Both the position numbers and the translations under genes were made by a program. Shown here one piece after another: positions 20,546-30,028 of a stretch of DNA of 64,000 nucleotides; within the stretch, counting starts at the first letter, position 1, and each line of letters opens with the position of its first letter. The notes under the pieces were generated by a model. The model was not told where the DNA came from. It saw only the letters and a program-made list of their open reading frames with translations, and searched no databases. Source of the DNA: Moraxella sp. FZFQ2102 (GTDB taxonomy: Bacteria > Pseudomonadota > Gammaproteobacteria > Pseudomonadales > Moraxellaceae); contig NZ_CP099960.1 of assembly GCF_024137865.1 (NCBI RefSeq), forward strand, positions 2,170,001-2,234,000. The letters are read 5' to 3'.

Positions 20546-21679
20546 TCACCCACAAGACACGCTTACACCTTGAGTGTTGATGCACATTTTTGTGCCATCG
20601 ACCAAATTGCCAATCCATGCTTTGCCTTGTTCGAACTTCAGCGGCGTCAATGGGCGGACTTTCGATGTGCTGTTTTTGACGATACCACTATCAGTAAAGC
20701 GAAAATCAATCACCAAATCACCTTTATTATCAATAAAGCCCCAGCGATCGCCGACACGCACCGCTGCCATATTTTCGCTGTAGTCTTTGACTTCATCGAA
20801 GGCGTATTGGATCATCGCCACGCCTTGATTATCGACAAAGCCCCATTTGCCACCGTTTTGTTGTGGGAAAAACTGCGGCGCATTATTTACAGTGCGTGTG
20901 GTCACAGTGCTTGGCGTTTGAGTGATCGGCGTGATGGTGGTACTGCTGACGAATGCAGGGCTGACAGTACTTTCGACAGGCACGGTGGTCGGTGTGCCAA
21001 GCAAATTGCTACTGGTTTGTGTGATGCTTACCGATGCAGGTGGCGAGATCGTACGCGTGTAGCTTGGCGGTTGGACGGGAGCTGGGTTTGCTGTCGCTGT
21101 AGTATTGGTGGCGACATTATTTGCTATATTTGGTGTATCAGGCAAGCGTTGTCCTGCGGTATCGATCTGATAGCGTTGATTGCCGCGCGTGACGGTTGCA
21201 ACGCCATTTTGAAAATCGGTGATATTGCTGATGGCTTTATCGAAATTCACCACAGTGCGCCCTTGGGTGGTGACGACACCAAACGCGCCATTTTTGCGCA
21301 CGACGATGCGTCCATCATGCACACCGCGCGCCCATGAGCCTGTCGGCATACGGTCGAAATTCGGCGTCAGTGCCACTTTGCCTGCGCGGTTGATGTAGCC
21401 GACTTTACCGTTTAATTGTACAGGCAATAGCCCATCGCCCATCACAGCACCAAGCACGGCTTGATAGCGAAACAGGTCGGCGGTTTTTTTGCCTTTATTA
21501 TCCAGCAATGCCACAGGTGAGCCATCGTCTTTACTTGCCAAAAAAACTCCTGCTTGTGCGGTGCAGCTGACATTTTTATAATCGCTTTTTGGCACTTGGC
21601 AAGCGTGTGCCGTCCCCATGCTGACAGCCGTCAAGCCAAGACCAAGACAAGTTAGAACAAAAGGGCGAATGTGGCTCAT
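20546..21679 (-). CDS. WG-repeat protein, exported
   Basis: This 377-aa protein starts with a signal peptide (MSHIRPFVLTCLGLGL to GTAHA) and contains several WG-type beta-repeats: LLDNKGKKTADLF, GKVGYINRAGKVALTPNF, NGAFGVVTTQGRTVVNF, GGKWGFVDNQGVAMIQYAF and GDRWGFIDNKGDLVIDF. A Thr/Pro/Val-rich linker (about 195-265) separates the N-terminal repeats from the last two. I start it at 21679, because the 14 upstream residues (MPIIHLTYFIDLNF) do not fit an export signal. The function is unknown; WG repeats mediate interactions. It ends with paired cysteines. Confidence 0.8.
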   Translation of the reverse strand: MSHIRPFVLTCLGLGLTAVSMGTAHACQVPKSDYKNVSCTAQAGVFLASKDDGSPVALLDNKGKKTADLFRYQAVLGAVMGDGLLPVQLNGKVGYINRAGKVALTPNFDRMPTGSWARGVHDGRIVVRKNGAFGVVTTQGRTVVNFDKAISNITDFQNGVATVTRGNQRYQIDTAGQRLPDTPNIANNVATNTTATANPAPVQPPSYTRTISPPASVSITQTSSNLLGTPTTVPVESTVSPAFVSSTTITPITQTPSTVTTRTVNNAPQFFPQQNGGKWGFVDNQGVAMIQYAFDEVKDYSENMAAVRVGDRWGFIDNKGDLVIDFRFTDSGIVKNSTSKVRPLTPLKFEQGKAWIGNLVDGTKMCINTQGVSVSCG

Positions 21680-22050
21680 GAAGTTTAAATCTATAAAATA
21701 TGTAAGGTGAATAATAGGCAAGCTTTATTAAGCCAAAAAACTTAGCAATATCAGTGATTATTGTAACGATAGCCAAGCCAAATGTATAGTGTAAAACTGT
21801 CAGCAAAGCAACAAAACAGCAGGATTTTCTGCTGATTTATCATAACTGATTAAAAGTCCATCTTTGATTGAAAATTTGTATCGCAATCTTTGAAATAATT
21901 GATAAAATCATTTGCAAATGGGAACAATTATTGTTATTATAAACCCATAAACAAGAATCACTCGCTTTTGAGAGCGAAACTTATTCAAGTCCTGTCATTT
22001 ATAATTGACACTTTTCATCAAGTGTAAACAACCAAAACTGGATAACCGCT
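21680..22050. promoter_or_regulatory. bfd upstream region with possible Fur site
   Basis: In this AT-rich gap, the palindrome aacaattattgtt at 21923-21935 lies about 115 bp before bfd. It is an A/T-rich dyad of the sort found in Fur boxes, but the match to consensus is weak. Iron control of bfd is expected from what is known in enteric bacteria. Confidence 0.3.
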
Positions 22051-22245
22051 ATGTATGTTTGTATTTGTCATGATGTCAAAGATACCCAAATCAAAACCGC
22101 ACTGGCCCAAGGCGTCAATGGCATGGAAGGGTTGCAAGATGCATTGTCAGTTGGTACTTGCTGTGGCTGCTGCGTGCCGATAGTGCAGGATTTGATCGAT
22201 GAGCATGAAGCCAATTTTATTGCCATTGATGTGATGGCAGGTTGA
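22051..22245 (+). CDS. bfd: Bacterioferritin-associated ferredoxin
   Basis: This 64-aa [2Fe-2S] protein delivers electrons to bacterioferritin so that stored iron can be released. The ligand pattern is visible: CIC near the start (residues 4 and 6), then TCCGCC near residues 38-43, in a BFD/Fer2_BFD fold. It is upstream of the two bacterioferritin genes, consistent with that partnership, but separated from them by a terminator and 427 bp, so it is a separate transcript. Confidence 0.93.
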   Translation: MYVCICHDVKDTQIKTALAQGVNGMEGLQDALSVGTCCGCCVPIVQDLIDEHEANFIAIDVMAG

Positions 22246-22310
22246 TGGATTTGGGCTAAAAATTATCAAATCTATAGCCAATTCCGTGCCAAATTAAACC
22301 TTAAAATATT

Positions 22311-22346
22311 ACCCGATTGTTACTGTCTTGTACGATCGGGTTTTGT
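22311..22346 (+). terminator. Terminator of bfd
   Basis: The stem acccgat..gta / tac.gatcgggt is followed by ttttgtttt. It is about 65 bp after the bfd stop. Confidence 0.75.
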
Positions 22347-22446
22347 TTTGAGTTGTATTACTACCGTGAATTTTATTAATCGATAATTATTTTCACTTTG
22401 ATAAAATTAAATGATAACCAGTTTCAATTTATTTTTATAGATTTTA

Positions 22447-22621
22447 TGATAATTATCAATGGCTTAAATAAATTAATCGGTGGCAAATCGGTAAAAAATG
22501 TACAAAATGCGTCCAATTAGCAATTGCAAGCTGTTATCAGAGTGTAAAGCGTTCGCAGTTCAGAAGTATTACAAACTGGCGGTGGATTTATTGTTTAATT
22601 GTGTTAGTATAATTATCATAC
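22447..22621 (+). promoter_or_regulatory. Two Fur-like dyads before the bacterioferritin genes
   Basis: The perfect 12-bp palindrome tgataattatca lies at 22447-22458, and a second related site, gtataattatcatac, at 22607-22621 is about 50 bp before the first bfr ATG. Both resemble halves of the Fur consensus GATAATGATAATC. Placement over a promoter is inferred. Confidence 0.4.
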
Positions 22622-22672
22622 AACTTTTTACAAACTTTTTGACAAAAATTTTCGATAAAGCGGGAGAATGTG

Positions 22673-23167
22673 ATGAAATCATCTCAAAAAGTCATTGATT
22701 ATCTGAACTTTTTATTGGGCGGTGAGCTTGGCGCTCGTGATCAGTATTTTATCCATTCACAGCTGTATGCTGAGTGGCATTTGGGCAAGCTGTACGACCG
22801 CATTCATCATGAGATGGAAGATGAGACCTTGCACGCGCAGCTATTGATTTCGCGTATTTTGATGCTGGGCGGTACGCCAAATATGCAAGTGAGCGCGATC
22901 AATATTGGCACCGATGTCCCAAGTATGCTAAAAAGCGATCTTGAGCTAGAATACAGCGTCCAAGAACATCTAAAAGAAGGCATTGCACTGTGTGAAGCGG
23001 AGCGCGACTATGTAACGCGTGATATGTTGGTGCGTCAGCTAGAAGATACCGAGCAAGATCATGCGCATTGGCTAGAGCAGCAGCTGCGTCTGATTGAGCT
23101 GATGGGACTTGAAAATTATCTACAAAGCATGGCAGGCGAAGCGGTACAGGCGACCGCTGCACACTGA
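22673..23167 (+). CDS. Bacterioferritin, ferroxidase-type subunit
   Basis: This 164-aa four-helix bundle protein stores iron in 24-mers. Aligned by eye to E. coli Bfr, the ferroxidase ligands are kept: Glu18 in GGELGARDQYF, Glu51 and His54 in EDETLHAQ, and Glu127/His130 in TEQDHAHW. The haem ligand Met52 is replaced by Thr. The start at 22673 has a gggag ribosome-binding site. It is followed after 18 bp by a second bfr, and the two should be cotranscribed and probably co-assemble. Confidence 0.9.
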   Translation: MKSSQKVIDYLNFLLGGELGARDQYFIHSQLYAEWHLGKLYDRIHHEMEDETLHAQLLISRILMLGGTPNMQVSAINIGTDVPSMLKSDLELEYSVQEHLKEGIALCEAERDYVTRDMLVRQLEDTEQDHAHWLEQQLRLIELMGLENYLQSMAGEAVQATAAH

Positions 23168-23185
23168 TCATCATAGGAGAGATGT

Positions 23186-23659
23186 ATGAAAGCAGATAAA
23201 AAAGTCATCCGCGCATTAAACTCAGCACTGGGTTTGTCATTGGTCGCCATCAATCAGTATTTTTTGCACGCGCGCATCGTGAAAAACTGGGGCATCGGCG
23301 AGCTGAACGAAGCGTTTTATAAGCAGTCAATCCAAGAGATGAAATGGGCAGATAAGCTGATTGAGCGTATCTTGTTGCTTGAAGGCCTGCCAAATTTACA
23401 AGAATATGGCAAGCTTTTGATCGGTGAAGATGTCGCCGAGATCATTGGCTGTGATTTAAAACTTGAAAAACGCAAGCATGATGCCTTGATCGAAGCAATC
23501 GTTATCTGCGAAGAGCATCGCGATTATGTGTCGCGCGCTTTGTTGGTTGAGCTTAAAGATGGCAACGAGGAGCATATCGATTGGCTAGATACCCAAAACG
23601 AGCTGATCGAAAGCATGGGTATCAAAAACTATATCCAGCTAAAAGCCAGTGAAGAATAA
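23186..23659 (+). CDS. Bacterioferritin, haem-binding subunit with degenerate ferroxidase site
   Basis: This 157-aa bacterioferritin is closer overall to E. coli Bfr ([15 protein letters not shown]). It keeps Met52 (QEMKWADK), the axial ligand for haem at the subunit interface. The Glu18 position is Ser ([12 protein letters not shown]), the His54 position is Trp, and the Glu127 position appears to be Asn (DGNEEHIDW). It is complementary to the preceding gene. Two-type bacterioferritins are known in Neisseria and Pseudomonas. It has a taggaga ribosome-binding site, and the operon ends at the terminator at 23679. Confidence 0.9.
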   Translation: MKADKKVIRALNSALGLSLVAINQYFLHARIVKNWGIGELNEAFYKQSIQEMKWADKLIERILLLEGLPNLQEYGKLLIGEDVAEIIGCDLKLEKRKHDALIEAIVICEEHRDYVSRALLVELKDGNEEHIDWLDTQNELIESMGIKNYIQLKASEE

Positions 23660-23678
23660 CCAGTGTATGCTAAATACA

Positions 23679-23709
23679 ATCCCCAAAGTGAAATTTGGGG
23701 ATTTTTTTG
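23679..23709 (+). terminator. Terminator of the bacterioferritin operon
   Basis: The stem aatccccaaa / tttggggatt is followed by a run of T. It starts about 20 bp after the bfr stop codon. Confidence 0.88.
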
Positions 23710-23996
23710 TATATAAAACTGGGGAAAATTTGTTATAATAGCATCGGCTAAGTGGCTGATTTACAAAGAAATAATATGTTATAAATTGACAATATTTCCA
23801 AAATAAATGTTTGTTATTTCGGTATTTATTTTTAAGAATAAACTTTTTCTGTCAATGCTTTTATAATAGCAAGGAAATTTTTTTGTTCACAGTTGTTTCT
23901 TGTGGATAAAACCATCAGTCACATCTGTCAAGTCAATGCAGATGTAATAACCGCTATGTTCGTTGTGGCATAGCTCAATCATGTAGGATAATTGTA
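23710..23996 (+). promoter_or_regulatory. aceE leader region
   Basis: This is 287 bp of AT-rich sequence. Candidate promoter elements are ttgaca near 23787 and a tataat box at about 23862-23867 (inside cttttataatagc), without an ideal partner for either. The ribosome-binding site of aceE is aggataattgta directly before its ATG. No ORF or known regulator site is evident. Confidence 0.4.
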
Positions 23997-26735
23997 ATGA
24001 GTTATTATAATGACACCGATCATGTCGAAACCCAAGAGTGGTTAGACGCATTCGAATCGGTCATCAAAAACGCCGACAAAGATCGCGCGCAGTTTCTACT
24101 AAAAGCCTTGTATAACATGGCAGTACAAGAAGGCTTGCCATTCAACCGCCTAGATACTGCTTATATCAACACCATTCCTGTAGAAGATGAGCCAACTTAC
24201 CCAGGCGATCTGCACATGGAGCGTAAGCTACGCGCTTTGATGCGTTATAATGCGTTGGCGATGGTTATGAAAGCCAACCTAAATAACGATGATTTGGGTG
24301 GTCACTTGGCGACTTTTGCGTCATCAGCGACTTTGTACGAGACTGGTTTTAACCACTTTTGGCGCGCCCCAAGCGAAAACCACGGCGGCGATATGATCTA
24401 TTATCAAGGTCATGGCGCACCAGGTATGTACGCGCGTTCATTCCTAGAAGGTCGCTTGACTGAAGAACAGCTTGTCAATTTCCGCCGTGAAGTCGATGGT
24501 AAAGGTCTATCAAGCTATCCGCACCCATATCTGATGCCTGATTATTGGCAATTCCCAACGGTATCAATGGGTCTTGGTCCTTTGATGTCGATTTATCAAG
24601 CGCGTAACCAAAAATACCTAACCAACCGCGGTCTGATCAAAGATGAAGATCGTAAAGTGTGGGCATTCCTAGGCGATGGTGAGACAGACGAGCCAGAAAG
24701 CTTGGGCGCGATCTCAATGGCAGGCCGCGAGAAGCTTGACAACCTAATCTGGGTGATCAACTGTAACCTACAGCGTCTAGACGGCCCAGTACGCGGTAAC
24801 GGTAAGATCATCCAAGAGCTTGAGTCGGTATTCCGCGGTGCAGGCTGGCGTGTGATTAAAGTCATTTGGGGCGATCATTGGGATCCACTACTTGCCAAAG
24901 ACAAATCAGGCGCGCTAAAACAGCGTATGGAAGAAGTGGTTGATGGTGAATATCAGCTATACACCGCGCGTGATGGTGCATTTGTCCGTAAAGAATTCTT
25001 TGGCAAATATCCAGAGCTAGAAGAGCTGGTCAAAGATCTATCAGACGAAGAAATCATGCAGTTAAACCGTGGCGGCCATGATCCGAAGAAAGTCTATGCT
25101 GCTTATGCTGAAGCAATGAAAACCAAAGGTCAGCCTACGGTTATCCTTGTCAAAACTGTTAAAGGCTATGGTCTATCAAGCCAAATCCAAGCGGTGAACA
25201 AAGCGCACCAATTGAAAAAACTGGATGAAAATGGTCTAAGATATTTCCGTGACCGTTTTGACTTGCCATTTACTGATGAGCAGCTAAAAGAATTGCCATT
25301 CTACCGCCCATCAGAAGATTCGGCAGAATACAAATACTTGATGGGTCGCCGTGAGTCATTGGGTGGTCACTTGCCATCACGCCGCAGTGGTCATATCCCA
25401 TTGCCAGTGCCTGAGCTGTCAATCTTTGATCAAGTGCTACAGGGCTCAAAAGGCAAAGAGCAATCAACCACGATGGTATTTGTCCGTCTATTGTCAGCAC
25501 TATTAAAAGACAAAGCACTGAACAAGCATGTCGTGCCAATCGTACCAGACGAAGCGCGTACTTTCGGTCTAGAAGGTATGTTCCGTCAGCTTGGCATCTA
25601 CTCATCAGTAGGTCAAAACTATATCGCTGAAGATGCTGAAGCTCTGATGGGTTATCGCGAAGCTAAAGACGGCCATATGCTAGAAGAAGGCATCAACGAA
25701 GCAGGCGCGATGAGTGCGTGGATTGCCTTGGCGACCAGCTACTCAGTGAATGCATTGCCAATGATCCCAATGTACATCTACTACTCAATGTTCGGTTTCC
25801 AACGCGTTGGTGACTTGGCATGGGCAGCAGGTGACTGCCAAGCACAAGGTTTCCTATTTGGCGCAACAGCAGGTCGCACCACGCTAAACGGTGAAGGTCT
25901 GCAGCACCAAGACGGCCACAGCCACATCCTATTTGGCACTGTGCCAAACTGTGTGACTTATGATCCATGCTATGGCTACGAGCTTGCGGTGATCATGCAT
26001 GACGGTCTGCGCCGTATGTATGGCGAAGGTGAGCGCGTGTACTACTACATCACCTTGATGAACGAAAACTACGAACACGCAGCGATGCCCGAAGGTGTTG
26101 AAGAAGGCATCAAGCGCGGTATGTATCTGCTTGAAGACAATGGCTCAACACAAGTACAGCTATTGGGTTCTGGCGTCATCCTACGCGAAGTCCAAAAAGC
26201 TGCTCGCATCCTAAAAGACGAATTTGGCATCACTGCCAATGTGTGGAGCGTCACAAGCTTTAATGAGCTGACTCGTGACGGTATGGCGTGCGATGATTAT
26301 AACCGCCTACACCCAACCGCAGAACAAAAAACCCCATGGGTTACTGAGCAGTTGGCACAGCATAAAGGTATCGTTGTCGCAGCAACTGACTATATGCGCA
26401 ACTACTCAGAGCAAATCCGTGGCTGGCTACCTGACAGCCGTCCATATGTGACACTGGGTACGGATGGCTTTGGCCGCTCTGACAGCCGTGCGAAACTTCG
26501 CAGCTTTTTCAATGTCAATGCTGAGCATATCGTCGTTGCGACCTTGAAGAAATTGGCAGATGAAGGCGAAATCGATGCGCGCTTGGTACAAGATGCGATC
26601 AACAGCTTCGACATCGATGCTGATCAAGCGCCTGCATGGCAGCCACAACCGCATTACGATCACTTCCCAGATGCTCCAGCACCGAAGATGACTCGTGAGC
26701 CAAACCCAGTGCCTGAACTGGTTGATGAACACTAA
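23997..26735 (+). CDS. aceE: Pyruvate dehydrogenase E1 component, homodimeric
   Basis: E1 decarboxylates pyruvate with thiamine diphosphate and acetylates the lipoyl domains of E2. The 912-aa protein is the alpha2-type long form found in gammaproteobacteria. Visible motifs are SENHGGDMIYYQGHGAPGMY (N-terminal catalytic region), the ThDP/Mg site FLGDGETDEPES through DNLIWVINCN, and GINEAGAMSAWIA in the pyrimidine-binding domain. The gene is followed after 26 bp by aceF and they form one operon. No lpd gene follows, so E3 must be encoded elsewhere. Confidence 0.97.
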   Translation: MSYYNDTDHVETQEWLDAFESVIKNADKDRAQFLLKALYNMAVQEGLPFNRLDTAYINTIPVEDEPTYPGDLHMERKLRALMRYNALAMVMKANLNNDDLGGHLATFASSATLYETGFNHFWRAPSENHGGDMIYYQGHGAPGMYARSFLEGRLTEEQLVNFRREVDGKGLSSYPHPYLMPDYWQFPTVSMGLGPLMSIYQARNQKYLTNRGLIKDEDRKVWAFLGDGETDEPESLGAISMAGREKLDNLIWVINCNLQRLDGPVRGNGKIIQELESVFRGAGWRVIKVIWGDHWDPLLAKDKSGALKQRMEEVVDGEYQLYTARDGAFVRKEFFGKYPELEELVKDLSDEEIMQLNRGGHDPKKVYAAYAEAMKTKGQPTVILVKTVKGYGLSSQIQAVNKAHQLKKLDENGLRYFRDRFDLPFTDEQLKELPFYRPSEDSAEYKYLMGRRESLGGHLPSRRSGHIPLPVPELSIFDQVLQGSKGKEQSTTMVFVRLLSALLKDKALNKHVVPIVPDEARTFGLEGMFRQLGIYSSVGQNYIAEDAEALMGYREAKDGHMLEEGINEAGAMSAWIALATSYSVNALPMIPMYIYYSMFGFQRVGDLAWAAGDCQAQGFLFGATAGRTTLNGEGLQHQDGHSHILFGTVPNCVTYDPCYGYELAVIMHDGLRRMYGEGERVYYYITLMNENYEHAAMPEGVEEGIKRGMYLLEDNGSTQVQLLGSGVILREVQKAARILKDEFGITANVWSVTSFNELTRDGMACDDYNRLHPTAEQKTPWVTEQLAQHKGIVVAATDYMRNYSEQIRGWLPDSRPYVTLGTDGFGRSDSRAKLRSFFNVNAEHIVVATLKKLADEGEIDARLVQDAINSFDIDADQAPAWQPQPHYDHFPDAPAPKMTREPNPVPELVDEH

Positions 26736-26761
26736 TTAACGCCCAAGTATAGGAGAATATG

Positions 26762-28735
26762 ATGGAAATCAAAGCCCCCGATTTGGGTGTAGAAAGTGCT
26801 GAAGTCGCTGAAATCATGGTAAAAGTCGGCGATGTCATCAGCGAAAATGACAACCTTGTTTTGGTTGAATCCGATAAAGCATCAGTTGAAGTACCTGCAC
26901 CCGTTGCAGGTACCATCACCGCTGTGCATGTCAATGTTGGCGACAGCATCAGCGAAGGCACGGTGCTATTTAGTGTGGAATCAGGCGCGGCAGCACCTGC
27001 ACCAGAAGCCACGCCAGCACCACAAGCTGCTGCTGAGCCTGCACCAGTTGCACAAGCTGCCCCAGTAGCGGCGTCAGCACCTGCTGCTGCAAGTAGCCAA
27101 ACGCACAATCTGCCTGATCTTGGCGTGGATAGTGCTGAAGTTGCAGACATCATGGTGAAAGTCGGTGATACCGTCACCAAAGATCAGCCATTGATCTTGG
27201 TAGAATCTGATAAGGCATCTGTAGAAGTGCCTGCGCCTGTTGATGGTGTCATCGAAGCCATTCTTGTTAAACAAGGTGATGCAGTCACCAACGGTCAAGC
27301 CTTTATTACCATTAAAGGCGTAGGCGCAGCTGCTCCTGCACAAGTAGCTGCTCAAGAAACTGCCGCACCTGCATCAGCACCTACAGCGCCAGCACCACAA
27401 GCCGCTGCCGCCCCTGCCGCCCCTGCTGGCAGCCAAACTCACAACTTACCTGATCTTGGTGTGGATAGTGCTGAAGTTGCTGATATTATGGTTGCTGTAG
27501 GCGATACTGTGACTAAGGATCAACCACTTATTTTGGTAGAATCTGATAAGGCATCTGTAGAAGTGCCTGCGCCTGTTGATGGTGTCATCGAAGCCATTCT
27601 TGTTAATCAAGGTGATGCGGTATCAAATGGTCAAGCCTTTATCACGATCAAAGGCGGTGCGTCTGCACCAGTCTCTGCACCAGCTGCTCAGACTGCATCT
27701 GCACCGACAGCACCACAGGCCGCTCCAGCAAAAGCAGAAGCACCAAAAGCTGCACCAGCTGCTGCAAGCACCAAGCTGCCTGAGGCTGTCGTGAACGAAA
27801 AAGCACGCAATGTCCATGCAGGCCCTGCGGTGCGTAAGCTTGCGCGTGAGATGGGTGTGGATATCAGCCTAGTGACAGGCACTGCTGCACATGGCCGTAT
27901 TCTAAAAGAAGACCTATTCGGCTTTGTTAAGAGTGTGATGAGTGGTGCGGTTAAGCCACAAGCTGCCCAAGCGGCTGCACCATCTGCAGATGTGCGTTCA
28001 GGCTTGCCAAACTTGCCTGATATGAGCAACAAAGAAATTTGGGGCGAGATTGAGAAAGTTGAGCTGACTCGACTACAAAAAGTCTCTATTCCACAGCTGA
28101 ATCTTAATACCTTGATTCCACAAGTCACTCAGTTTGACCTAGCGGACATCACTGAGACCGAAGCCATGCGTAATGAGCTAAAAGGTGAGTTCAAGGCTCA
28201 AGGCATCGGCTTGACCATTTTGGCATTCATCGTCAAGGCGGTGGCGTATGCATTGACTCAGCATCCGAAGTTCAACAGCCATGTTTCTGATGACAATACC
28301 AAGATGATCATCCGTAAATCGGTCAATATGGGTATTGCCGTTGCAACTGATGACGGCTTGATTGTTCCTGTCATTAAGGACGCTCAAGACAAGGGCATCA
28401 AGCAGCTTGCGATCGAAATCGGTCAGCTTGCCAAGAAAGCACGAGATAAGAAGCTTACTGCCAAAGAGCTACAAGGTGCAAGCTTCACCATCTCAAGTCA
28501 AGGCAATATGGGTGGTACTTACTTCACGCCGCTGGTCAATTTCCCACAAGTTGCAATTTTGGGCATCTCAGAATCTACCTTCCAGCCGCGTTGGAATGGC
28601 AAAGAGTTTGAGCCACGCTTGATGTTGCCGCTGTCACTGTCTTATGACCATCGCGCCATCAACGGTGCTGATGCTGCGGTATTCACTCGCTATATCGCTA
28701 AGCTATTGGCAGATCCACGCTTGATTTTGATGTAA
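26762..28735 (+). CDS. aceF: Dihydrolipoamide acetyltransferase (E2), three lipoyl domains
   Basis: E2 forms the core of pyruvate dehydrogenase and transfers acetyl groups to CoA. The order is three lipoyl domains at about 1-75, 118-192 and 230-304, each with the lipoylated lysine in [10 protein letters not shown]. They are joined by Ala/Pro linkers, followed by the E1/E3-binding domain ([15 protein letters not shown]) at about 350-390. The catalytic domain is at about 430-657, with its His-Asp motif in [13 protein letters not shown]. The second ATG (26762) is better spaced from the taggag ribosome-binding site than the first (26759). Confidence 0.96.
   Translation: MEIKAPDLGVESAEVAEIMVKVGDVISENDNLVLVESDKASVEVPAPVAGTITAVHVNVGDSISEGTVLFSVESGAAAPAPEATPAPQAAAEPAPVAQAAPVAASAPAAASSQTHNLPDLGVDSAEVADIMVKVGDTVTKDQPLILVESDKASVEVPAPVDGVIEAILVKQGDAVTNGQAFITIKGVGAAAPAQVAAQETAAPASAPTAPAPQAAAAPAAPAGSQTHNLPDLGVDSAEVADIMVAVGDTVTKDQPLILVESDKASVEVPAPVDGVIEAILVNQGDAVSNGQAFITIKGGASAPVSAPAAQTASAPTAPQAAPAKAEAPKAAPAAASTKLPEAVVNEKARNVHAGPAVRKLAREMGVDISLVTGTAAHGRILKEDLFGFVKSVMSGAVKPQAAQAAAPSADVRSGLPNLPDMSNKEIWGEIEKVELTRLQKVSIPQLNLNTLIPQVTQFDLADITETEAMRNELKGEFKAQGIGLTILAFIVKAVAYALTQHPKFNSHVSDDNTKMIIRKSVNMGIAVATDDGLIVPVIKDAQDKGIKQLAIEIGQLAKKARDKKLTAKELQGASFTISSQGNMGGTYFTPLVNFPQVAILGISESTFQPRWNGKEFEPRLMLPLSLSYDHRAINGADAAVFTRYIAKLLADPRLILM
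27197..27606 (+). repeat. Exact 74-bp direct repeat inside aceF
   Basis: 27197-27270 and 27533-27606 are identical, 336 bp (112 codons) apart, within lipoyl domains two and three. Recombination between them would delete or add one complete domain plus linker in frame. The first lipoyl domain has diverged, so the second and third arose by a later duplication or are kept alike by gene conversion. Confidence 0.9.
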
Positions 28736-29063
28736 TCAAGTATTGGCGAAACAAAAAAAGGTGGCTTTATGCTGCCTTTTTTGCTATAAAATATTGGTAA
28801 AAAAGGGCGTCTGTTATAAGATTTGCCTTTATGCTTTATGCTAAAGCCTGCTACAATGACTAACATAATTAGCTGAGCCTAAAATCATTCGCGGGTGTAT
28901 GCAATAGACCTATAAAAATCTCGTTTAAAATCAAGCAATTATCAATATAATTGTGCGACTTTTTAAAGGTAATAATGGAAGATTTTGAAGCTGATTTGTC
29001 ATATAAGTATGATTTTGTTTGCCAGAAACTCACATTCTTTTAAAAGACCAATAAGGAAAAACC
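28736..29063. other. aceF-yghU intergenic region with terminator
   Basis: A hairpin at about 28756-28783 (aaaggtggc / gctgcctttt, with G-T pairs, then T6) probably ends the aceEF transcript. The remainder is AT-rich and presumably carries the yghU promoter. The yghU ribosome-binding site is taaggaaaa. I see no small gene. Confidence 0.6.
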
Positions 29064-29873
29064 ATGACAACTTACACACCACCAGTCATTTGGGATTATG
29101 AAAGCGTCAAAGCTAAAGCAGGGGGTAAATTTGGCGGGACAAACCGCCCAACTGCAGGAGCAACGCATGAGCAGACGCTGCCAATCGGTGATGCGCCGTA
29201 TCAGCTATACTCGCTAAACACACCCAATGGCATTAAGGTGAATATTTTATTAGAAGAATTAAAAAATTTTGGCAAAATCACAGGCTTTGATGCTTATAAA
29301 ATCAACATCATGTCAGGCGATCAATTTGGCTCAGACTTTGTCAAGATTAACCCAAATTCCAAAATTCCAGCACTACTTGATATGACAACCGCGCCACCGA
29401 CACCTGTGTTTGAAAGTGGGGCGATTTTGCTGTATTTGGCAGAAAAGCATCAAGCCTTTATACCAAGTGAACTGCGTGACAAGGCCAAGCTGTATTCATG
29501 GCTAATGTGGCAAATGGGCTCAGCACCATTTGTTGGTGGTGGTTTTGGACATTTTTATGCCTATGCACCATATCCGATGGAATATCCAATCGACCGTTAT
29601 GCGATGGAAACCAAGCGCCAATTAGATGTGCTAAATAAACACTTAGCGGATAGAGAATATATCATGGGCGATGAGTATAGTATTGCAGATATGGCGATTT
29701 ATCCTTGGTATGGCAGATTGTGCCTAGGCGAGCTGTATGTGGGCGAGCATTATGACGCGGCGAAATTCTTGGCGGTGCATGAATATACACACATCATCCG
29801 CTGGGCAAAGATGATGGCTACCAAGCCGACAGTGCAAGCTGCACAAACGCTTGAGCTGTTGCCAATTGCTTGA
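29064..29873 (+). CDS. yghU: Glutathione-dependent disulfide-bond oxidoreductase (YghU-like)
   Basis: This 269-aa glutathione transferase homologue of the Nu class reduces organic hydroperoxides and disulfides with bound glutathione. The N-terminal extension (about 1-45) is typical of YghU. The thioredoxin-like domain has LYSLNTPNGIKVNILLEEL and VFESGAILLYLAEKH, and the helical domain follows, with YSIADMAIYPW near 215. Asn takes the place of the usual Ser/Tyr catalytic residue, as in YghU relatives. The gene is transcribed alone. Confidence 0.88.
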   Translation: MTTYTPPVIWDYESVKAKAGGKFGGTNRPTAGATHEQTLPIGDAPYQLYSLNTPNGIKVNILLEELKNFGKITGFDAYKINIMSGDQFGSDFVKINPNSKIPALLDMTTAPPTPVFESGAILLYLAEKHQAFIPSELRDKAKLYSWLMWQMGSAPFVGGGFGHFYAYAPYPMEYPIDRYAMETKRQLDVLNKHLADREYIMGDEYSIADMAIYPWYGRLCLGELYVGEHYDAAKFLAVHEYTHIIRWAKMMATKPTVQAAQTLELLPIA

Positions 29874-29972
29874 CAATTTTTACCAGCTACTTAGAGTCCT
29901 GCAAACAAATGTCTTGGTGAGTGATAGGGCATTTAACAACTTGACAGCAGAGTGGTTGCAGTTTTTTGAGTA

Positions 29973-30010
29973 ATAAAAAGGGCGCTTATTATTATTCGCC
30001 CTTTTTATTT
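29973..30010. terminator. Bidirectional terminator, yghU(+) / MipA-like(-)
   Basis: The stem aaaaagggcg / cgcccttttta around a 12-nt loop lies between convergent genes, with A/T tracts on both flanks. Confidence 0.88.
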
Positions 30011-30028
30011 TTTACCAATATTAATTAA

